Source of the DNA: Sisyra terminalis
Lineage: Eukaryota; Arthropoda; Insecta; Neuroptera; Sisyridae
DNA: 64,000 bases
Assembly: GCA_958496175.1 (NCBI GenBank)
Contig: OY292274.1
Coordinates: 27,505,482-27,569,481 of the forward strand
Reading direction: 5' to 3'
A model generated the notes under the pieces. The model had not been told where the DNA came from, did no database searches, and saw only the letters and a program-made list of their open reading frames with translations. Shown here in pieces: positions 25,056 to 37,169 of the stretch; the first letter of the stretch is position 1; every line of letters starts with the position of its first letter. Both the position numbers and the translations under genes were made by a program.

Positions 25056-28000
25056 TTGTCTGATTGCATTTTGACATATCTCCATATCATCCTTAACTGA
25101 AATTATAGAATATGATGGTCTTAATACATATATACTGGTTATAGATTGAAAGAGTGGATTTCTTTTTAATTAACTATTTGTTCAAGCGTTTTTACAAGAA
25201 ATTGTATAGCTTGTTAAAAGCCATTTTCCTATCTCGTTCATTGAAAGTGCAAAATTATCTTGGTGAATATGTTTTATAAAGCCGACCGTCGGTCATAAAT
25301 GGTGTACTGCAACTTCCAGTTATCTTCATAAAGTTCACGTCCTACGCTTATTTTACCTGCTAATGCAGAGGATGTTCGTGTAAAGACTTTTACACACTGT
25401 TCTATGCACATATGTTGAAGTGAGAGATGGTGACATTGGTGTCTCTACTTGAAAGAAGTGACGTGAATAGAGGATGCCGTCATGATAAATAGCTTCACCG
25501 CACTATGCTAGAAAATGTGAAAAATTCAATTTTTACTTACAAAAAATCGGTGGATGTGTAATACGTAACCAACAGGAAATACAAAATAGCACAACATACA
25601 TTCGTTAATACCTTATATTTCTAGTTAAGTGAAAAATAATTGAAAAACTGTTGAATAAGATAACTAAACAAATTTCCTCTTTAATAATTTTTGTTCGCCA
25701 TTTTTTTTTTGAATTTTTTAGTGTAAGAAAGTTGGATGTTTAAGCCAGGAGTTGGGGCTATTATCGTTTTCGCAGCTATGACTAAATAAATACGCGAAGC
25801 CGGTAACTTTTATCTGCAGTTATTTGAAGTTGTTTTATTCTTTTATATCCTCTTTTAATAAGAACGACGTCGAACTTCCTACAAAGTGAAGAATTTTGTG
25901 TTTACCTTAGCGTCCTGAAAAGTTGAAACATTGAAGATAAAGAAACGTTGCTCGACTGCTTGTTGAGGTGTATCTCATTCCAGTTTAACGCTAGCGGCTT
26001 CCACCCGGATTTTGGATGCTCCGGCATCAACGTTAAGGTGTTGAAACACATGTGTATGTATATCGATTGTGTACAAAACGTTCTTATCTATTTACAACTA
26101 TAGACATTATTCTTATTCGTTTTTGCTTCACTTTTCATGGGACGAGAGAAGAAAACAAAAACGATTTTTAATATACTTTAGATACGTCCGTTTATCTTCT
26201 AGTATTTTTCTTCAATTTCCTCTCTTGTTATTTTTGATATACCTACATTTCGAAACTCAATGGGGTAAAAATAAATAAACTGCAGCTCAGAAGTATTTGA
26301 GTATAAAAACACAACTGTAATACAAATTAATCGCAGCATACGTTTCAATTCATTCTACTTCCCTAAAAAAAAGTCTTATTTTATTTTTATGTATTATTGT
26401 AAATTATATGAAGCTTTATCAAATTTTAACGATTAAAAAATTTTTGATGAATATAAATAAATAAAAAAAAACGAACATTTAATCGTCGGTTCACGTATTT
26501 TGTTAAAGATTCTTTTATTAAAATAAATCTTATATGGTAAAGAGAGTATTAAATTAACTTAAATTTCCTCTATAAAGATCCTATCACCTTATTATGTTCT
26601 TGTTACGTGCTGGAGATACATTAACTATGTGAGAAATTTATTAAAATCAAATTCACGACTTTCCACAGTAAGATTTATTTTATTATAATTTTCTTTTTAC
26701 AAAAGAAAAAATGTATTTTATAGCATATACATTATACATATAACTTTTTATGCAGTGAAACGAAATCTATCTCTCGTTGAGATTAGATTAGTTTACGTAA
26801 AAAGAATTTTGCCGTGCAATCGTGTCTCGACGTTGTACTAAATCGAACTTCGAGAGCTTTAATGGAGCTTAAAATAAAGCTGAATAAGCAGAGATAGCAT
26901 TGCAGAAAAGACTTAAAACGCAACAACTGCGAATGCCGCAAACCGGAAAAGAAAACAATGATGAATCGTAATTCTCTGTTTATTTTAGTTTATTTATAGA
27001 AAAGTTCATCAAACATAGAACTTGACACTATAAAAATAAAATTATCAATTAATTTTGGTACAAAAATACATTAAAGGACCAAACAATAGTCGAAAACTTT
27101 TAAATAATTGTAATATTGTAATAAACGTAGAGAAGTAAAATGTTACTTCAAAAGAAACCTCTGAAACATGTATTTGTACCCTTCGGGTAAAATTCTTATA
27201 AATTGCGAGCTTACTCATGGTTGGTTTTTCATGTCATACCGTACAATGACGAGCTATGCTCGTCAAGAGATTAAAGTTATTATCTTACTTATGAATGTGA
27301 AAGGTACGTTTAAATTTCTATTTGGTAAATGTAGTAACACTTTTATTAATCTGATTTATTTGCCAATATATTGGCCAAAGTTGTAGTTAATATCTATGAC
27401 CAAAGCATTGAAATTTAATGTGTTATTAGTCAGTTCAAATATTGTCTTTTGGTCCACATGGTGCACAATATTTGGGTGAGCAACTGTTAAATGATATCAA
27501 AAGTGATACATCAATAAAATTAGAAATATGTACATAATATAGAATTCCTTTGCATCCACTAAAAAAATGTTTTGAAAAGTACAATATCAGCATCATCTCC
27601 AAATATCAGCACGAAAAAAAGGGTAGATGCACGTAAGAAGTTATACTTTTTTGTGAAAATCTAGTATTTTTCTGGGGATAAGGATAAGCACAAATAAGCG
27701 TTTGCATTTTTGTTACTCAAGTTAACAACACATATATTTTCAAATGAAATTCACAGATAAAAGAAATGACAACATTCAGTAAGTTCAAATTTGAGACAAT
27801 GGTTTTTTTTTTGGTTTTATTACACGTATTTGTTTGCATGCTTACATCCTTTGTTCTCTCTTTTTGCCGACGTAATATTTTTTAATTATTATTATTTTCC
27901 GATCCTTTCACTCCGGGAAAAAGCTTATTTGGCTTTATACGGAGAAACTCAGATAAAATCAGAAAAAAATCATTCCGAAAAATTAATGCCCATCCAAAAA

Positions 28001-28585
28001 ATATGTTTCTTTTTAATTTTTAGATCAAAATCAACGAAGGAATCACTTATATTTTTAAGTTAAAAATAAACGTAATACAGGATCTTGGGTATTTGGAATT
28101 TTTATTAATAAATATACTAAACCACTATTGAATCGCGACGTTTCGTCTCTCTTTTTTTGAGATTTTATCAAGCTCTGAAAAATATCATAAAACATTACAC
28201 ATATTACAAAACAATTCATTAATAAAACCATTACAATAATCATTAAGCATTTGTACCACTTACCTCTAATACTTCAATTTTTCATAACAATATTTATGAA
28301 TTGCTTTGTAATATAGTTTTTATATGAAACGAATTACAGCAATTATTACAAGGTTAGTTGTACGAGTAGGGATAATTAACAGAGCACAACAATAGTAAGT
28401 GGCAATCGTTAGTTTCTTGTACGAAAAATCTCTACACCATTCTTGAAATAAATTGTAATCTTAGCTTCAGTGTTTAACATACTCGTGTTTTAAGCATCAT
28501 TTAAATAGCGAGAATGGCTATTTGTAACCAACGAAAAAACTTAAGTTTTTTTTTACAAAATTTGCATGGTAATATTATGAATGTA
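25056..28585. other. AT-rich DNA, nothing recognised
   Basis: A palindrome GACCGTCGGTC lies at about 25284 and a GC-richer patch at about 25985-26040. No gene or repeat family is recognised. Confidence 0.5.
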
Positions 28586-28589
28586 AATG

Positions 28590-29735
28590 GGCCGAGTAGG
28601 TATTCTCTTGGAGAAACAAGTCCAGTGACCAATCTCCTATATGATAGTATAAAATGCAGGCATTATTTATCAATGCTTTATTCTTGTTGGTTAGTCCAAG
28701 ATCCAATTCTTTGACCTACTTTTCTCCTTGCTGTTGTGCACTAGGGTTAGTTCCACAGAGCTGGAGTGATTCTTCAATTTCTTTTGGTATTAGGAACTCC
28801 ATTGTTCGATCCCTTCCTTCACCGTTCTAATGACAAATCTTCATGTATGTGAGTGTTAATTATGTGCCACGGTACTTGGAGAATAACTCTCCAAATTTTT
28901 GATTGGTATCTCTTATTTTGTCGATCCTCGATTTTGAGGCTGTTTCCCAGAGTTGTTTCCCGTACGTCCAGACTAGCTTCAATATCACTTTATAAGGAAA
29001 CAATTTACTGTCTTTTCAGAATCGCAATCTCTAGCCCAGCCTATAAGCCAATTCTTTTTTTTTGTTTTCAGATTTAGGTGCCTTCCTTTTATTTTTATAA
29101 CTTTTGTCCATGTTTACCTTCTATCAAGGTGCATACTAAGATATTTTACTTCATCGCATTGTGGCAATGGTGTCCCGTTCAGGTTTATGGGCGGGCACGT
29201 GTCTCTTCTCATTGTAAAGGTAATGTGAACAGATTTTCCTTCGTTTATCTCAATTCTCTATTTCTAAGCCTATTCGCTAAGATTTTGCAGGAGCCTCTGG
29301 AGCTTTGTGCTGGCCATTTCTGCGTTGTTGTCAAGATGACGGAATCATCTGCAAGTGTATCTATGTGGGGTGTCATGTATTGATGGCATATTGGCTATGT
29401 AGATAAGGAATAGTATTGGCCCCAGTACGCTACCCTGTAGTACCCCGGTTTTAATTCGTTGAGGGTTAACCAGTGTATCTTTTACTCTTACGTAAAATAG
29501 TCTATCATGGAGATAAGAGTTAAAGAGTTAAAAGTAATCTTCAGGCAGATGGTTTTATATTTTGTACAGAAGACTCAATGTCAAAAAAAGCTGCGAATCA
29601 ATATTTTTTAAGTTCAAAAGAATTTTTTATGCTTCCTACTACCCTGTATACCTGTTCGAGAGTTGAGTGACTCTGTCTAAAACCAAATTGGTGGTCGATC
29701 GAAATGAATGGTTTATTTTTTATAAAATATAAAGA
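28590..29735 (-). pseudogene. Jockey-type LINE reverse transcriptase, best preserved copy
   Basis: Reading the minus strand from about 29735: IDHQFGFRQSHSTLEQVYRV, FAAFFDIES (relic of the FLDIxxAFD motif A), NSYLHDRLFYVRVKDTLVNP, GVLQGSVLGPILFLIYIAN (motif B), LADDSVILTTTQK (motif C, YADD changed to LADD), VKYLSMHLD, KIWRVILQVPWHIINTHI, HEDL, and a terminal YQKKLKNHSSS and KNWILD. The blocks fall in the expected order and spacing for palm, fingers and the C-terminal region. Motif A is missing its second half, several stops and frameshifts interrupt the frame, and Tyr in YADD is lost, so it is inactive. After the last block (about 28690) the sequence resembles a 3'-UTR to about 28590. The 5' end (endonuclease, ORF1) is absent. 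Confidence 0.88.
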
Positions 29736-29739
29736 CACT

Positions 29740-31930
29740 CTTATTTTAACTAATATAACCATAGTTTCAGTCGTGTAAAACTTGGAAAATAAAAAAAAAA
29801 CTTTTTCTGGTTTTCTAATTGAAAATGAAAGCCTTTGTATTTAATAGGTGTTTAAAAATTTCATCATACCTAGGAAACTAGTTAGAAAAAGAAAATAAAT
29901 TTCTATAAAAGGAGTTTTTAATAATTCATAAAATACTCATTTTAATAATGTAGAATCTTAAAAGGTTGAATCCTGATTATTATTACATATTAAATTGTTT
30001 GAATTTCTTAGGTGATCGTACTATTCACACGGTATTCGTTTCATAAATTCATGGGTAAAATATTATATTTTAAATACATTTAATAAGTTTTCTGCATATC
30101 TAAACTGTAATTTAAATGATGAATTTTCGTCCGTTATAGGTTTCATACACAGGTGATCTATCATTGGGTTGTAGTCGCTTCAAGTATCACAGCTAAGTAC
30201 TTTGATGTCACAGAAAAGGACTTTCATCAATAATATAACGCCCGTTACTATGTCAATTCACATCATCTTTACTATACACCCGATGTGTTCATTCACCTGA
30301 AGAATTCATAATAACTAAAAGTATTTCATCTCAACGAGCTTCATCCCACTTTCAATTATATAGACAATATGAGCATATGCCGTCTTCATTACTTTGTGTT
30401 CTTAGATTTAAACATGTTTGGATGACAGGAAATTTGATGAAAGCTTTGGTTTCTAATTACTATGATTTTAAAATTTTCTTCCAAATAAATTCATATTTCA
30501 ACTTATATGATGATTGTAGAAGGCACTAAAAATTCTACAGATTGATATCTAAAATTTGCCAATGTGATGTTAATATACCTACAAAACTCAATTTCCGCTC
30601 ATTAAATGTTAATATAAGTCTTTCGAAGTTGGTAAATATATCTAGCTCAATCTGTTTTGTAAATAGATCATTCATCAAACAATATGTTCACCGGATAAAA
30701 TATTATCTATTTCCGGGATAGAGTCGCGTGTGCCGTTTTGTACGTTTTACCCCTCCAGGGACAAAAAGTATCACACGTCGAATGGGAAAACGAGACTCAA
30801 ATATTGCACCCTAGTACATATATGATGTTATCGAAAAGAACGCTCCTCCTAATAAAATGATGATAATAATAAAAAGAAAATATGATGAAGTTTGTGGAAC
30901 AACTGAGTTATGGATATGATTTTGTTGCATCGATATAAAATTTTTCACATTTCAGAAAATTGTACGAGAAAACTTCAAAACATATTGAAATTTAAATCAG
31001 AAATTTCAGAGAATGACATAGTGAAAAACAAAATACAAAATAATAAATAATAAAGCTTGAGAAAATAAAACAAAAAAATAATGAACGGTATTGGAAATTT
31101 TCAAGAATTTCCCAAGCTAATTATTATTACGTAGCGTCAACTCTATTGAAAATTTCAAAAATGTTCATTAGATTACGGAGGTATTTTCGAATATCAAAAG
31201 CAAAACAATAACTGCAATTTGAAATAAAAACATAACTTACAGCTTCAAAAACTTAATCTTTTGTTAAAAAAAAAACATACTAAAATTAATCTCTTTTATG
31301 TTCTCATAATTCATAATTTTGTAGCTTTTTGCATTACCTTTGCAATTCACACATTCAAAACCTATAGCTCATCATATCTATGGATTATATAAAATTAAAC
31401 ACATACTCAGGGGCTTTTTCCCATTTATATTTACAGTCTTTTCTCATCAACAATAAAAACTAAATAACTACCTATGTTTAAGTGGTAATAATGTATGGTT
31501 GATAAAAATTATCTTTAAACACAGGTAGCGATGGCCACTTGAACATATTGTAGAAAGTTAACAAAAATTTCCCTTTTATCTTTTTGAGCACTCTTTAGAA
31601 TTAAAAAAAAAAAAAACTGAAAAACCAATTAAAATATATTTTTCAAAATAAAAATAATTTCAAGAGTTTAATTTGACAACGAATACAAGTTTTAAGACTC
31701 CTTTAAAATAAGTAGGTACATATGTACCTACCTAATCCGTAATCAGTACCTATATTAAGGCATTATTAAAAATTGTGAATAAAAGTCAAGTAGAATACTT
31801 AACAGAGGTATGATTTCTGGTATGTAGTAAATTTTTTTGTAATAATTTTATCTTTAAAAGTATTTTCATCAAAACAACTGTTTTTAAATTAAATTTTTAA
31901 TAAAGCTTCAAAAATTTAAATAATATCCCT
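29740..31930. other. AT-rich DNA, nothing recognised
   Basis: A GC-richer patch at about 30715-30830 has no recognisable family. The remainder is plain AT-rich DNA. Confidence 0.5.
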
Positions 31931-31934
31931 TTAC

Positions 31935-32170
31935 TAGACGAATCGGTGCATTTCGTATCACTAATAATTGTTTTGCGAAAAATAATTAATTGATATCGAT
32001 ATCATTGACGCATTGTAAATTATTAATATGGATACAAATAAATACATAAACTTATTCTTCATTATAACAAATTTAGTGTTTTTTTTTAAAATATACATTT
32101 TATTTTACATATTTAAATTCATATCTTTATGAAAATTGAACATATTAAAACTCATATGCATACAGAAATT
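31935..32170 (+). repeat. Dispersed repeat, copy 2 (partner at 12760-12975)
   Basis: Ordered block matches to 12760-12975, including AATTAATTGATATCG, ATTATTAATATGGATA, ACATTTTATTTTACATA and AAAACTCATATGCATA. Direct orientation. Both copies are old. Confidence 0.65.
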
Positions 32171-32984
32171 TATGCAATCCTAACTGTAATATTAGCATTG
32201 ACTAAAAATTAACTTTGTAAACAGTTTACAACATAGGCATGAAAGGTCGTTCATGTCTTAGTTTTCACATTAATAACCCACTTATTACAGTTATAATACT
32301 CGTCAAGAAAATACTTTAAGAAGCTTCCTCTCTTAAGAAAGAAAAGATGAAAATCGTTTATTAAAATAAGCTCGTAAGACTTAAAATTTTTAATGAACTA
32401 ATTATTTATTTATATTATTCCTCGATTTGAGTTTTCGACTTGTTTCTAAAAAATTAGCCGTAAGGTAAAAAGCTATACAGGCAATCAATAATGTTCATAC
32501 AAATCGAGCAAATATGTATTTCCATGTTATTTACACACTTGTGCTCAAACCAACATGTGCTAGTACATTGGAAATTATACTGAAATAATAAAGCAGTTAA
32601 AAAAACAGTGTTATATGAAAAAGTTATTATGTTGTAATTAAAAGGCAGTTTTATAATAAAATAAATTAAAGGACGTCAATAATTTTCCTTCAACAGGGAT
32701 TTAGTGTAAATTTTTGTGTAGTTAAGTATTCATTTGTTGTCATGTATATAAGACGTATGTGAGTGGATATATAGTATGAAAATTACAATATTAAGATAAT
32801 TATAAAAAAGAAATAACCTTTAACATTGATAAATATTTTATTTATTTCTGAGTCACAATTAATTAATAAATAATAATATATGTCCTATGACTCAATTTCT
32901 TCTTTATTACGACGCGTTTCAACAGTTTCTGGCTGTCATTTTGGATTGGATAACAACCAAATTACAACGAAAAATAAAACCGGA

Positions 32985-33255
32985 AGAAAGAAAATTAAAT
33001 GTGATTCCTGTGAAAAATTCTACATAGGCTGAACTGGCAGATCTTTTGGAGTATAATATAAGAAATATACACCCAAGAAACCTACTTCAACAACTTCAAA
33101 TTTTACAAAACACCTTTATGACGAAAATCATCAATGCTTAAATTTCGAAACAAACTTTAAGCCACTAGATATATGCAAGAAAGGATCACATATGAACACC
33201 CTAGAAGAATATGAAATATACAAAGCACACAAACTAGATCCAATAACATCCTAAA
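32985..33255 (+). pseudogene. Penelope-type GIY-YIG endonuclease fragment
   Basis: The plus strand reads KIKCDSCEKFYIG, stop, TGRSFGV, then NFTKHLYDENHQCLNF, FETNFKPLDICKKGSHMN and TLEEYEIYKAHKLDP. The CxxC followed by FYIGxTGRSF, the KHL-x-DxNH block and the LEExEIYKA ending match the C-terminal GIY-YIG domain of Penelope-like retroelements, which nicks target DNA for insertion. In-frame stops at the residue after YIG and upstream of YKKYTPK show decay. The reverse transcriptase that normally precedes it is not present. Confidence 0.82.
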
Positions 33256-33313
33256 CGACAAACTATATGAAACAAATAACCTATATGAAATTTGTTTACA
33301 GTTGACAAAATAA

Positions 33314-33362
33314 TTATTACCTGATGATGACAGTCAAAAACTGTTGAAATGTGTCGTAATAA
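33314..33362 (+). ncRNA. Hammerhead-ribozyme-like motif downstream of the PLE endonuclease
   Basis: TTATTAC (33314-33320) pairs perfectly with GTAATAA (33356-33362) as stem I. Between them are CTGATGA, one extra T, GACAG paired with CTGTT (stem II, 7-base loop), GAAA, and TGTGTC giving a minimal stem III and a GUC cleavage triplet. The position just 3' of a Penelope-type endonuclease fits the known location in these elements. The inverted copy at 32900-32941 keeps the second half with a better stem III (GAAACGCGTC) but lacks CTGATGA. Confidence 0.66.
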
Positions 33363-33434
33363 AGAAGAACTTGAGTCTCATAAGACATATATTATTATCC
33401 ATTAAAAAATGCCAGCTTACAAAAGAAAAGGAGA

Positions 33435-34495
33435 AGTTCAATTTGAGTCATTTTTCAAATAATGAAATTTCGATATTTTTCAAGTCATTAATTGGTGTTT
33501 AATCATTAATCTTCTTAATTTGAATATATTCCTGGAAAAATCCATTTAAAGAAAAAGCTGTACTTTGACTTTTCACAAATATTGAAATTTAAAAATGTTT
33601 ATTTCACTATCGCTTGGTGTTTTTTGTCGCTCGAGATTGTTGAAAGAAAAAGTTTATCGCTTATATATTTTCCCGGAAAAAGCCTTTCGAAATAAAAGCT
33701 CTATTTAGTCATTTCATATATTGAAGCTGTTTTACGTCATTATCTGGCGTTTTTTGTCGTTTAAAATTTCAGAAAGAAAAAATTTTGTTCTTTGCATATT
33801 TTCCCCGAAAAAGGTATTTGAAAAAAAAGGTTAATTTGGGTCATTTTCAAAATATTGAAATTTCAATTTTTTTCTACGCCATTAAAAATTGTTTTTCTAT
33901 CGCTCGAAAATTGTGAAAAAAAATATCGTTTGCATATTTTTCCGGAAAAAGCTCTTTCTTGAGATTTCACAAATAATTTCAACAAAATTTTTTTTTGTGC
34001 CATTAATTGGTATTTTTTTGTTGTTCCAAAAAAAATCTTCAGAACTTGCATATTTTACCGGGAAACGCTATAACGCTATATAAAGAAAAAGCTCGATTTA
34101 GGTCATTTTTCAAATATTAAATTTTACAAAACTTTTTCTCACCACTAATTGGTGTCGTTTGGTTGCTCGAGAGCTCGAAAAGAAATTATTTTATTACGCG
34201 TATATAATATTCGTCGCTTGCTTTCAAAAGTATTTTAGCTTCAATTTAAGGGATATATATAAATAGAGCTTTTTCTTTAATTAGACTTACCCGAGAAAAT
34301 AGACAAGCAATTAAATAGTTTATTTAGGAACTTTTAAACGGCAAAAAAACACCAATTAATGGCGTAAAAAAAAATCACAAAATTTCAATATTTGGAAAAT
34401 GATCCTAATCGTGCGTTTTTTTTAAATGGGAAAATATAAAAGTTATCAAAATCTATCTTTTTGAACTCTCGAACGACAAAAACACTAAATAATTG
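33435..34495. mobile_element. Foldback-type array of a ~130-bp repeat (locus C)
   Basis: Plus-orientation units begin near 33484, 33608, 33740, 33878, 33999 and 34142 (spacing about 121-143), each carrying variants of TTGGTGTTTTTTGTCGCTCG, CATATTTTCCCGGAAAAAGC and GTCATTTTCAAATATTGAA. From about 34260 to 34495 two units run in reverse (CACCAATTAATGGCG, TTGGAAAATGATCCTAATCG, GAACTCTCGAACGACAAAA). This is the same family as loci A and B. The arms are unequal (about six against two units). There is no coding capacity. Confidence 0.75.
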
Positions 34496-34584
34496 TAAAA
34501 ACTAATTTGATGGGCACAATTATTTTTGTTCTATGAGTGAAATATAAACTTGGATGATGTAGAATTTCCAAATATGTTTTAATA

Positions 34585-35362
34585 CTAGCTGATCCCCGCG
34601 ACTTCGTCTGCGTAACGTAGTTGTAGATTATATTTTCTTTTAAGATTTGCTATTTGTAGTGGTAAATAAAAATTGTTATTTTTCTTATTTGTTTTACAAA
34701 AAACATAGTCATACTTAAAAACACTATTTTGTCGACTTTAGAAAGACACATTTAATATACTGTTGCTTAGAATAAAATAGTTGTATGTAATGATCAATTA
34801 ATTTTCAAAAAATATTTATAAATATCTAAAAAGAGTATGTTCAATTGCGTATATCTGCGGTAGGAATACCTACCGTGAACCAAATAATCTATAAATTAAT
34901 CAGTATCTATACATAAAAAATATCGTAAAGTTCAATGAAGTCGGTCTTAATTATGACTTAAAACAATAAAAAGTCAAAACACTCACGTCACATTAACAGA
35001 GGCAAAGGATCTAGATTTAGAATATTAGTAGAAATCCCATTTCATTGTCTCGACTCCCGAATGAACCTTTTTCTCAAAACTATTACACAACTGCAATATA
35101 AAAAACTACCGCGAAATTAAAATTTGTTCAATTCCACGAAACTCAGTTCCTCCATAATCAAGTATAACCATTATGTATCTATGCACTTATTATTAAAATA
35201 TCTGATTTTAAACCATTTTCTTTTAGTTCGCCGAATTTCTCGCTCCTCGATATTTGCTCACTAATAAATTTATTTGTGAATACGTATTTCAGATTTTCAG
35301 GTTACAATATGTGAAAGCCAAAAAACTTTATACTCACTTATTTACTTAACTTAACCATTTTC

Positions 35363-35442
<80 letters not shown>

Positions 35443-36365
35443 AAGTTTAAATTTTTAAGCAGACCCTAAGTTTCTGTTTCTAATATTAAACCAACTTTGT
35501 TTTATAATATAGGGTAATTACTTTTTGTCTTTAACGGTACTTTCATAATTAAATTTTAAATTTCGTTTAAATTTCACTCTTTTAGGGGAGGAATTATCGA
35601 AAACCCTATCTTATTATATATCAATATCGTATAAGGAAGACACTTTCCAAATTTCATCGACACAAATATGCATTTATATTTGAAAATACAATGTTCAACG
35701 AAAAAATATGTCCTTCTGTATTTTGAGTATCATAACTTAAAAGCAATTCGATTTCGCTTATTTGGACGTTGTATATACAAAATTGTTGGAAATAGGTAGA
35801 AAGCGTGGAAGTAAATTCGAATATTTTATTTATTTTCAATAAACAATAATTCATTTTAAAATTATTCTAAAAACGGTAGAAAAGTTACTTTAGAAGATTT
35901 TATATTTGAATTGACAGTGAAATATATGACAAAAAATTGCTCCCTTAATGCTTTTCAGTAGAATATATAATTGCTCCAGGTCACAATACTATTACACACA
36001 ATACTACTACACAAACTTTCATACTAATTAAGTGAAATGACGCTATTTAAAATGCTGTTATTAAAATGATATAACAAAAACAGAAACTTATTATTAATTC
36101 ATTATTTATTTATTAATTACACTTATTAAATTCAAAATTTCGATTGTTGATTGTTCAATTGCAACAATATTTTATTTTGCTAAAATAAAAGATTTTTTAT
36201 GTCTAAAATAAAAGTAGCCTAAGTTACTCCTTATTACATCAGCTACCTGCCAATAAAAGTCCCGTCCAAATCGGTTCAGCCATTTCAGAGATTAGCCGGA
36301 ACAAACAGACAGACGGACAAAAATTTTAAATAAATGTTATTTTGGTGTATGTACCGTATATACTC
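34585..36365 (-). mobile_element. Non-autonomous Helitron, minus orientation
   Basis: On the reverse strand the 3' end is a short hairpin (CGCAGACGAAGTCGCG), GGGATCAG and terminal CTAG at 34588-34585, followed by T. This is the Helitron 3' signature (hairpin, then CTRR, inserted between A and T). The 5' portion near 36365-36200 contains GTCCGTCTGTCTGTTTGTTC and GGCTGAACCGATTTGG, a block common in insect Helitron-type repeats. No Rep/helicase coding is present. Internal sequence matches the element at 57582-59672 in the same relative order. The exact 5' terminus is uncertain. Confidence 0.72.
35365..35440. repeat. (AT)n microsatellite inside the Helitron
   Basis: An uninterrupted AT dinucleotide run of about 76 bases. 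Confidence 0.95.
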
Positions 36366-36509
36366 ATATATGCATGTTGTAAAAAGCGGTTATTTCAATA
36401 TTACAAACAGACACTCCAATTTTATTTAAAAATATAGATGTGGTAGTAGAAACTTCTGATCTAAATATTTTTTCTGACTGGAATAATATTCTGGTCGATT
36501 TTTTTCTTT

Positions 36510-37165
36510 GAGACAGGCACAGTGAAATTTGTGTCAGCTCCACCAACGAGTGTTTCGAATGAAAAACTATTTAGTGCTGCTGGTCAAATTTATTCCGACA
36601 GAGAAAACAATTTGGAAGATGAAAATATTGAGAAATTCTTGTTTTCCACTCATAATATTAGATTTATGAATATTGATATTTATCAGTTTATTAAAATTAT
36701 TTTGAAAACATTGTTGTCGCTTCATGAAGCTCTTCAATGTTTTCTTTTCAGTTCGCGAGAAAACCGACCAAAGTTGAGAAGGATTTTTTTTTTGGATATA
36801 CGAAAAAGTATTTTCTGTTTTGTGTACCTTAACATATTAGATTAAAAGTAATTTTATGTTGTTAAATTTTTTATTTTGTATTATTTGTAATAAATATTAA
36901 AAATAAATACTAGGTGTTTCTTGTTCGAATCAACCCCTTATTTTAAAAAGCATAAATAATCTATTTTATATTAATGAGAATATGTTATGTTAATAATTAG
37001 TTGAAATATCAGAGACTTAATGATTAAGTAATACCTATTGGATTTAAAAGTAACGACTATTAAGTTATGATTATCTTTTTTCCTACGAAAACATGACCTA
37101 GTATGGAAGTTTCGGTTACGGCCGTAAAAACTAGTTTCGGTCGGATACTAGAAGTTTTACATCTA
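36510..37165 (+). pseudogene. hAT transposase C-terminal fragment and 3' end
   Basis: From 36522 the frame reads KFVSAPPTSVSNEKLFSAAG, QIYSDRENNLEDENIEKFLF and STHNI. This is the hAT C-terminal dimerisation domain (consensus FLSAPPTSVxSERLFSxAG, then RxxLxPENxEKLLFLxxN). Upstream catalytic and zinc-finger regions are missing. At about 37105-37165 comes GTTTCGGTTACGGCCG and TTTCGGTCGGATACTAGAAG, sequence typical of the subterminal region of some insect hATs, ending near TTTTACATCTATT. The transposase is dead, keeping only about 50 recognisable residues. Confidence 0.8.
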
Positions 37166-37169
37166 TTAA

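Larger units (their letters stand above)
32825..33401 (+). mobile_element. Penelope-like element fragment bounded by inverted pseudo-LTR pieces
   Basis: A GIY-YIG endonuclease relic (32985-33255) sits between inverted repeats of about 70 bp: 32870-32941, and the reverse of 33328-33401. Shared blocks include AATAATATATGTC, TTCTTCTTTATTACGAC and CAACAGTTT. Penelope-like elements commonly carry terminal repeats in inverted as well as direct order, with hammerhead motifs in them. The left flank (32825-32870) is related to 41105-41160, a second locus of the family. Confidence 0.75.

Noticed and set aside
29078..29383. 101-codon plus-strand open frame
   Set aside because: Antisense of the minus-strand reverse transcriptase relic, whose motifs explain the lack of stops.
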